The notes under the pieces: generated by a model
The model's database searches: none
Seen by the model: only the letters and a program-made list of their open reading frames with translations
Told to the model about the DNA's origin: nothing
Source: Dehalococcoidia bacterium
Lineage (GTDB): Bacteria > Chloroflexota > Dehalococcoidia > Tepidiformales > Tepidiformaceae
Direction of reading: 5' to 3'
NCBI GenBank assembly: GCA_020432105.1
Contig: JAGQGZ010000002.1
Location: 1 to 49,390, forward strand
DNA length: 49,390 bases
Translations under genes and position numbers: made by a program
Part shown: in pieces, positions 45,693-49,390 of the stretch
Numbering within the stretch: the first letter of the stretch is position 1
Layout: each line of letters opens with the position of its first letter

Positions 45693-46229
45693 TTAGCGGG
45701 TGCGGCGTGCGACCGCGACGCCGGAGGCGCCGAAGGCGATAACACCGAGACCGAGTACAGCGAACAGCCACGAGGACGTGCTTGCTGCATCGCTAGCGCC
45801 GGTACCCGTTTCAGGGGCCGTGGGCGTGGGCGGAGTTACGACCGTGAGGTCCAGCTGGTTGAGCTGATAGTTCAGCCAGCTGCCCGTCTGCGAGGCCTTC
45901 TTGCCGCCGACCCAGAAGTCGACGGAAGCACCTTCAGTGCCGCAGTTGGGTGTCTGGTCGGGGTCCAGCGCCGGGATTTCCAGCGTGTAGCGGGCCTGAG
46001 AACCAGAGTTGAACACGGTTGTAACGCCACAGGAGGCGCCGCCGATACGAGCTTCGACGACCGTGCCCGCTGATGGCGCTACGCCATCGACGAGAACTGC
46101 GCCAACGAAGGTTGCGGGCGGGGCCGGAGGAGAATCCGCCGCGGCCTGGGAAGCACCGAGCGTGCCGGCGATACCGAACAGCATCACCGCGAGCCCTGCG
46201 CCGCCGAGCCACTTGAGAATCTGCGTCAT
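45693..46229 (-). CDS. Exported protein with LPXTG-like (APETG) wall-sorting signal
   Basis: The protein has 178 residues. A signal peptide covers 1-31 (LGGAGLAVMLFGIAGTLGASQAAA). A beta-sandwich-like domain (about 40-130) contains two cysteines and YTLEIPALDPDQTPNCG. The C-terminal tail has APETG (138-142), a hydrophobic helix (153-174) and RRTR, the layout of sortase substrates. No sortase gene is in the window. The ATG at 46229 has GGAG upstream, and TACCCT at 46279-46274 (minus) may be its -10 box. It is probably displayed on the cell surface beside the large surface protein. Confidence 0.8.
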   Translation of the reverse strand: MTQILKWLGGAGLAVMLFGIAGTLGASQAAADSPPAPPATFVGAVLVDGVAPSAGTVVEARIGGASCGVTTVFNSGSQARYTLEIPALDPDQTPNCGTEGASVDFWVGGKKASQTGSWLNYQLNQLDLTVVTPPTPTAPETGTGASDAASTSSWLFAVLGLGVIAFGASGVAVARRTR

Positions 46230-46283
46230 TCCATTTGCTCCATTCTGTGGTGTGACCTTGTAACCATCCGTTCAGGGTACCGC

Positions 46284-46309
46284 CCTTCCCCTCCTGGTGG
46301 AGAGGAAGG
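46284..46309. terminator. Hairpin downstream of the large surface-protein gene (terminator-like)
   Basis: The left arm (46284-46294) and right arm (46299-46309) pair at 10 of 11 positions around a 4-nt loop, 18 nt after the surface-protein stop on the minus strand. There is no U-tract, so it may act as an RNA 3'-end stabiliser or a weak terminator. Confidence 0.5.
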
Positions 46310-46327
46310 ACAGGTTCCCTTTACGAA

Positions 46328-49300
46328 CTAGTTAACGTCGGTCACCACCGTCCAGGTGATGGAATTGGGGCCCTTGATTGCGATCCAGTAGGCGGCGCCT
46401 TCCTCGAGGCCGGTGAGGTCGTTCGCACCAGGAACGCCGACACCGTCGGGGAAGAAGCTGAGCCACGACTGTGACTGCTGTTGCCAGCCGTACACGGCCG
46501 TTACTTCGCTGAGGATGTTCGTACCGCCGTCGTTGGCGCCCGTACCGGAGAGAGCGTCGGTCGGCGAGATGCCGTCGGCGCCGGCCCAGGTGATGAGGCT
46601 CCAGCGGAAGTTCAGCGTGTACGTAATCTCATCGGTGAAGTCAACGATGCGATCGAATCCGAGCTTGCCTTCGTCGGCCGGCTCGTGGGCGATGATGAAG
46701 ACGTTGGTGCGGCCGAGGAGGCTGTTAGACAGCTTGACCCAGGTCTGGCACTCAACGGTCTGGTCGTTGATCGGCGGGAAGGTCTTGTGACCGTGCGCCG
46801 TTTCAGCGGTGCTGTAGGTGTACGTCGTCGCGGACTGGTTGGTCACAGCGATGGTGCCGAGGTGTGCGGCATCAATGAAGCGGCCGCCTTCGTCGGAATC
46901 GATGAGCCAGTCGACCTGCTCGCCGAGGACCGGGTGCAGGCTGATGCGACCATTCGCGTTCTCGTTCTGGCAGAAGCCGTCGCGATCGAGCGCGTGGAGG
47001 ACGATGTACTTGAACTGCTGGGTCTCGCCGTCTTCAACGGTGACTTCCTTGTAGCCGCCCCACGTCCAGTTAACCGTGGCCGTGTTGGTGCTGACAGGGA
47101 AGTGCTTACCGCGGAAGTCGGGGTAATCGGCAGTTGCGCTGATGGTGGAGACGCCGACCACGTCGCCCATGGAGCAGTGATGCCCACCGGCGTAGAGGTT
47201 GGTCTCGCACTCGTCGAACGTGAGGTTGGCGTCGCCGTTGGCGATGACCATGAACTCACCGTGGTTGTCGCTGAAGACGACCAGGCGGCGGGCGATGGTG
47301 GAATCACCGTAGACGGAGACGGCATTGGCGAGCTCGGCGGCCAGCTTGGTGCTGATCACCTGGCCCGGGCTACCGTTCCGGTTCTTGCCGACGTAGACGG
47401 CGGTCCAGTACTCGTAAGCACCCTGACCGAGGCCGCCAGGACCGTCGAGGCCCCACGTATTCCAGTCGAAGCCACCACCAGCGACGTTCGCCGGGAGCCA
47501 CGGGCTCTCAGGAATGTCGGTGTAGTAGTAGGCGTTCGGGAAGATCTGGCCGGCAGCGTTGGCGCCACCGATGTAGTAGACGTCCTGCTTGCGGACCTGC
47601 TTGATGAAGCCGGCGCCGTTGATGTCAATGGTCACAGGGGCCGGAGGCATCGGGGCGTCCCACCAATCGAGCACGCCGTCACCAAGGATGGTGTCCTTGA
47701 TGTTGCCGGGATCGAGGTCGCTGAGGGCTGCGCCACCGAAGACGGGGGCGAGACCGGGGATATCGATCATGCTGTACGGGCCTTCGAAGGGCACGCCAGA
47801 AAGGACCGAGATGGTGGTACCGGCAGCCGGAGCGGCGGCCAGGGCCGAGCTAATGGTGATGGAGTTGCCAGCCTTGGCGATGACCGTGTAGGTCGAAGTG
47901 CCGGCACCAACCTTGATGACCTGGCCGACTGGCAGCTGGCTTGCGTCAGCAACCTTGAGGACAGTCGTCGTGCTGCCCGCCACCGTGGTGGTCACGAGGG
48001 TTGCGCTGCCCTGGCCCGTAGGCGTGGAGAGAGCGATGCCCTTCGTGTTGTTGGGGGCGAACATGTAGTCGTACTCGGGCCGGCATTCGTAGCCGCAGGA
48101 GCCGCCCTGGAGCAGAGCCCAGTCAGTCGGCATAACCCAGCGGTCGGCCGGGAGCACGTTGGTCGGATCGCTATCGTCGCGGGCGCGGCCGGACGGGTTG
48201 CTGTTGGTGAACCAACCGGTGACGCGGCCGCGGACCAGGAGGTCGCGCGAGACGTTCCAGTCGGCCTCGGTAACGTCGGTCGAGCTGTCCCACGGGTTGC
48301 CCGGGGCGAAGTCGCTGCCCGTGCTGTTGTGGGTCGGCTTGGAGACCGAGGTGACGAGGGAGACGTTCACCGTGTTGAGCTTCATGTAGTAGATGACAAC
48401 GGCGACCTTGGTCTGGTTGTCATTGAGTTCGTCACAGCCGTCATCACAGGCATCGACGACGAACATTTCGATATCAACCTGGCCCTGATCTTCCGACTCA
48501 TAGATGAAGCGAGAGATACAGCCGGGCTGTTCGCCGGTCTCGTCGATGAATTCGTTGTCGAGCCAGTCGTCCTCGAACTGCTCGCTTCCCGTGTCGACGT
48601 CGATGTAGGCGAAGTCGTTGCCTTCGATGTCAACATCGAGACCGGGGACGAAGTTGCCGGGGCCGGAGCCACGGACAGCCTCAACCTCGAAGTAGTCGTA
48701 GTCGAACCACGGGCAGTAGCCGTTCGAATCGAGCGTACCGTTCGGGAACTGGGAGGGATCGCCAGTGTGGGTAGCCTGGAAGTCGCCCGGGGGCAGACGC
48801 CAGTCGTGCTCAACCATGACGCGCTGGCCGGCCCAGGCAAGCACTACCTGCTTGACGGGGAGCGGAGCGGTGATCAGGTTGATCCGCACCTTCTGGTAGA
48901 TCTCGATACCGGTGCCGCTGCCGATGGGGCCCGGCTCGCTGCCGTAGATGGTGAACTCAATGGAGTCACCGATCTGGCAGGCGTCCGACCAGACGGTCAC
49001 CTCAGGCAGGTCAAAGACATCACCATCATTGTCGAGCTTGGTGAGGCCGTCGGAGCCGGAAGGACCGTAGCTCCAGTCGGCGCATGAGCTCGACGGGAAA
49101 TCGATCTCCCACTCAACGCCAACGAGGGCGTGCTCTTCATGGCCACCGGCACTGTTGGTGTGGCTGCCATAGAAGGCGTCATCGAAAAAGATATTGCCGA
49201 ACTCGTAGACGCTGTTGGCGGGGTTGAAGTAGGCGGGAGCATTGAGTTCCAGCACGACTTCGTTGGCACCACAGCCGTCGTCGGTGATCAGGTTGTCTTC

Positions 49301-49390
49301 CTTGACGTTGTTCGACTGCGCGAACTGGCTCTGGCCGAAGCCCCAGTCGACGCAGCTGTACTCGAGGCGATTCCATTCCTTGATGAGGGC
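46328..49390 (-). CDS. Very large acidic surface protein, 5'-partial (S-layer-like candidate)
   Basis: The frame is open from 46328 to the window edge, so at least 1,020 residues are present and the N-terminus is outside. It is acidic and rich in aromatic residues, Asp/Asn/Gly and scattered cysteines. Repeated short strands suggest many beta domains, for example VVLAWAGQRVMVEHDWRLPP, WNVSRDLLVRGRVTGWF and STTTVLKVADASQLPVG. No enzyme motif is seen. The C-terminus is the shared module (FRWSLITWAGA, VTAVYGWQQQSQSWLSFFP, AAYWIAIKG). The GTG sometimes read as a start (49255) is internal. Size, composition and position beside other exported genes fit a major surface or S-layer protein, which is inference. 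Confidence 0.75.
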   Translation of the reverse strand, partial: ALIKEWNRLEYSCVDWGFGQSQFAQSNNVKEDNLITDDGCGANEVVLELNAPAYFNPANSVYEFGNIFFDDAFYGSHTNSAGGHEEHALVGVEWEIDFPSSSCADWSYGPSGSDGLTKLDNDGDVFDLPEVTVWSDACQIGDSIEFTIYGSEPGPIGSGTGIEIYQKVRINLITAPLPVKQVVLAWAGQRVMVEHDWRLPPGDFQATHTGDPSQFPNGTLDSNGYCPWFDYDYFEVEAVRGSGPGNFVPGLDVDIEGNDFAYIDVDTGSEQFEDDWLDNEFIDETGEQPGCISRFIYESEDQGQVDIEMFVVDACDDGCDELNDNQTKVAVVIYYMKLNTVNVSLVTSVSKPTHNSTGSDFAPGNPWDSSTDVTEADWNVSRDLLVRGRVTGWFTNSNPSGRARDDSDPTNVLPADRWVMPTDWALLQGGSCGYECRPEYDYMFAPNNTKGIALSTPTGQGSATLVTTTVAGSTTTVLKVADASQLPVGQVIKVGAGTSTYTVIAKAGNSITISSALAAAPAAGTTISVLSGVPFEGPYSMIDIPGLAPVFGGAALSDLDPGNIKDTILGDGVLDWWDAPMPPAPVTIDINGAGFIKQVRKQDVYYIGGANAAGQIFPNAYYYTDIPESPWLPANVAGGGFDWNTWGLDGPGGLGQGAYEYWTAVYVGKNRNGSPGQVISTKLAAELANAVSVYGDSTIARRLVVFSDNHGEFMVIANGDANLTFDECETNLYAGGHHCSMGDVVGVSTISATADYPDFRGKHFPVSTNTATVNWTWGGYKEVTVEDGETQQFKYIVLHALDRDGFCQNENANGRISLHPVLGEQVDWLIDSDEGGRFIDAAHLGTIAVTNQSATTYTYSTAETAHGHKTFPPINDQTVECQTWVKLSNSLLGRTNVFIIAHEPADEGKLGFDRIVDFTDEITYTLNFRWSLITWAGADGISPTDALSGTGANDGGTNILSEVTAVYGWQQQSQSWLSFFPDGVGVPGANDLTGLEEGAAYWIAIKGPNSITWTVVTDVN
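46331..46624 (-). other. Copy B of the shared C-terminal module (large surface protein)
   Basis: It encodes FRWSLITWAGADG, VTAVYGWQQQSQSWLSFFPDG and NDLTGLEEGAAYWIAIKG, ending near ITWTVV. It is closest to copy A. Confidence 0.75.

Noticed and set aside
46481-49087. An 868-codon open frame on the plus strand opposite the large surface-protein gene
   Set aside because: It is a shadow frame. The minus-strand gene rarely uses the codons that would give antisense stops, and the translation is compositionally biased, with no domain, signal or ribosome site. The minus-strand product has coherent domains and the shared C-terminal module.

Overview
The window is a GC-rich, gene-dense bacterial chromosome segment. 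It has 53 protein genes, no RNA gene that I can see, no transposon and no CRISPR array. The gene mix points to a free-living, probably monoderm-like aerobe or facultative aerobe of the Chloroflexota (Dehalococcoidia-like). Supporting signs are two luciferase-like probable F420 oxidoreductases, a CIRCE-controlled dnaJ-prmA-rsmE cluster, GerW, AmaP-like and LPXTG-like proteins, and very frequent leaderless starts (a TAnnnT box 6-8 nt before the start codon). The taxonomic call is inference.

Layout. 1-2.3 kb: XdhC fragment, PAC2 protein, an unknown and a SUI1/YciH protein. 2.3-6.4 kb (minus): a four-gene, translationally coupled double ABC exporter plus a DinB protein. 6.5-9.4 kb: polyhydroxyalkanoate genes (PhaE/phasin-like protein, PhaC), a kinase-like protein and CvpA. 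9.5-10.4 kb: Trm112-like and small membrane proteins. 10.4-13.2 kb: rsmE, prmA and dnaJ under a CIRCE operator. 13.2-20.2 kb: mixed metabolism (DinB, PaaG-like isomerase, beta-propeller lipoprotein, quinone oxidoreductase, OsmC, LLM oxidoreductase, acyl-CoA dehydrogenase). 20.4-23.1 kb: a signalling cluster (PAS-GGDEF, HDOD, degenerate GGDEF). 23.1-30.7 kb: housekeeping (pyruvate kinase, tandem Nudix, MOSC, GerW, MtaB, AmaP-like, ScpB, DUF503). 30.7-33.3 kb: a large exported IPT/TIG protein. 33.4-38.6 kb: LLM, aldo/keto reductase, MurJ, DUF3500 and SCP2-like. 38.7-41.6 kb: a one-polypeptide sigma/anti-sigma/membrane/sensor fusion with a rhomboid protease directly upstream. 41.8-49.4 kb: two tandem CAP-domain secreted proteins, a hybrid histidine kinase, a sortase-type anchored protein and the 3' part of a very large acidic surface protein.

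Most interesting points. (1) An ECF sigma factor is fused to a zinc anti-sigma motif, a membrane helix and extracytoplasmic Ig-like domains, next to a rhomboid protease; this suggests a membrane-tethered sigma factor released by proteolysis. (2) Four exported proteins (IPT protein, both CAP proteins, large surface protein) end in the same module of about 70-90 residues, which looks like a shared surface-targeting or binding domain. (3) Fifteen starts fit a leaderless promoter architecture, and eight of ten convergent gene pairs overlap by exactly four bases through shared stop codons. (4) CGTAA direct repeats on an 11-bp period lie before a CAP gene and the hybrid kinase gene.

No intergenic stretch exceeds 300 bases. 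The longest are 15683-15929, 18782-19020, 41569-41783 and 20197-20397.
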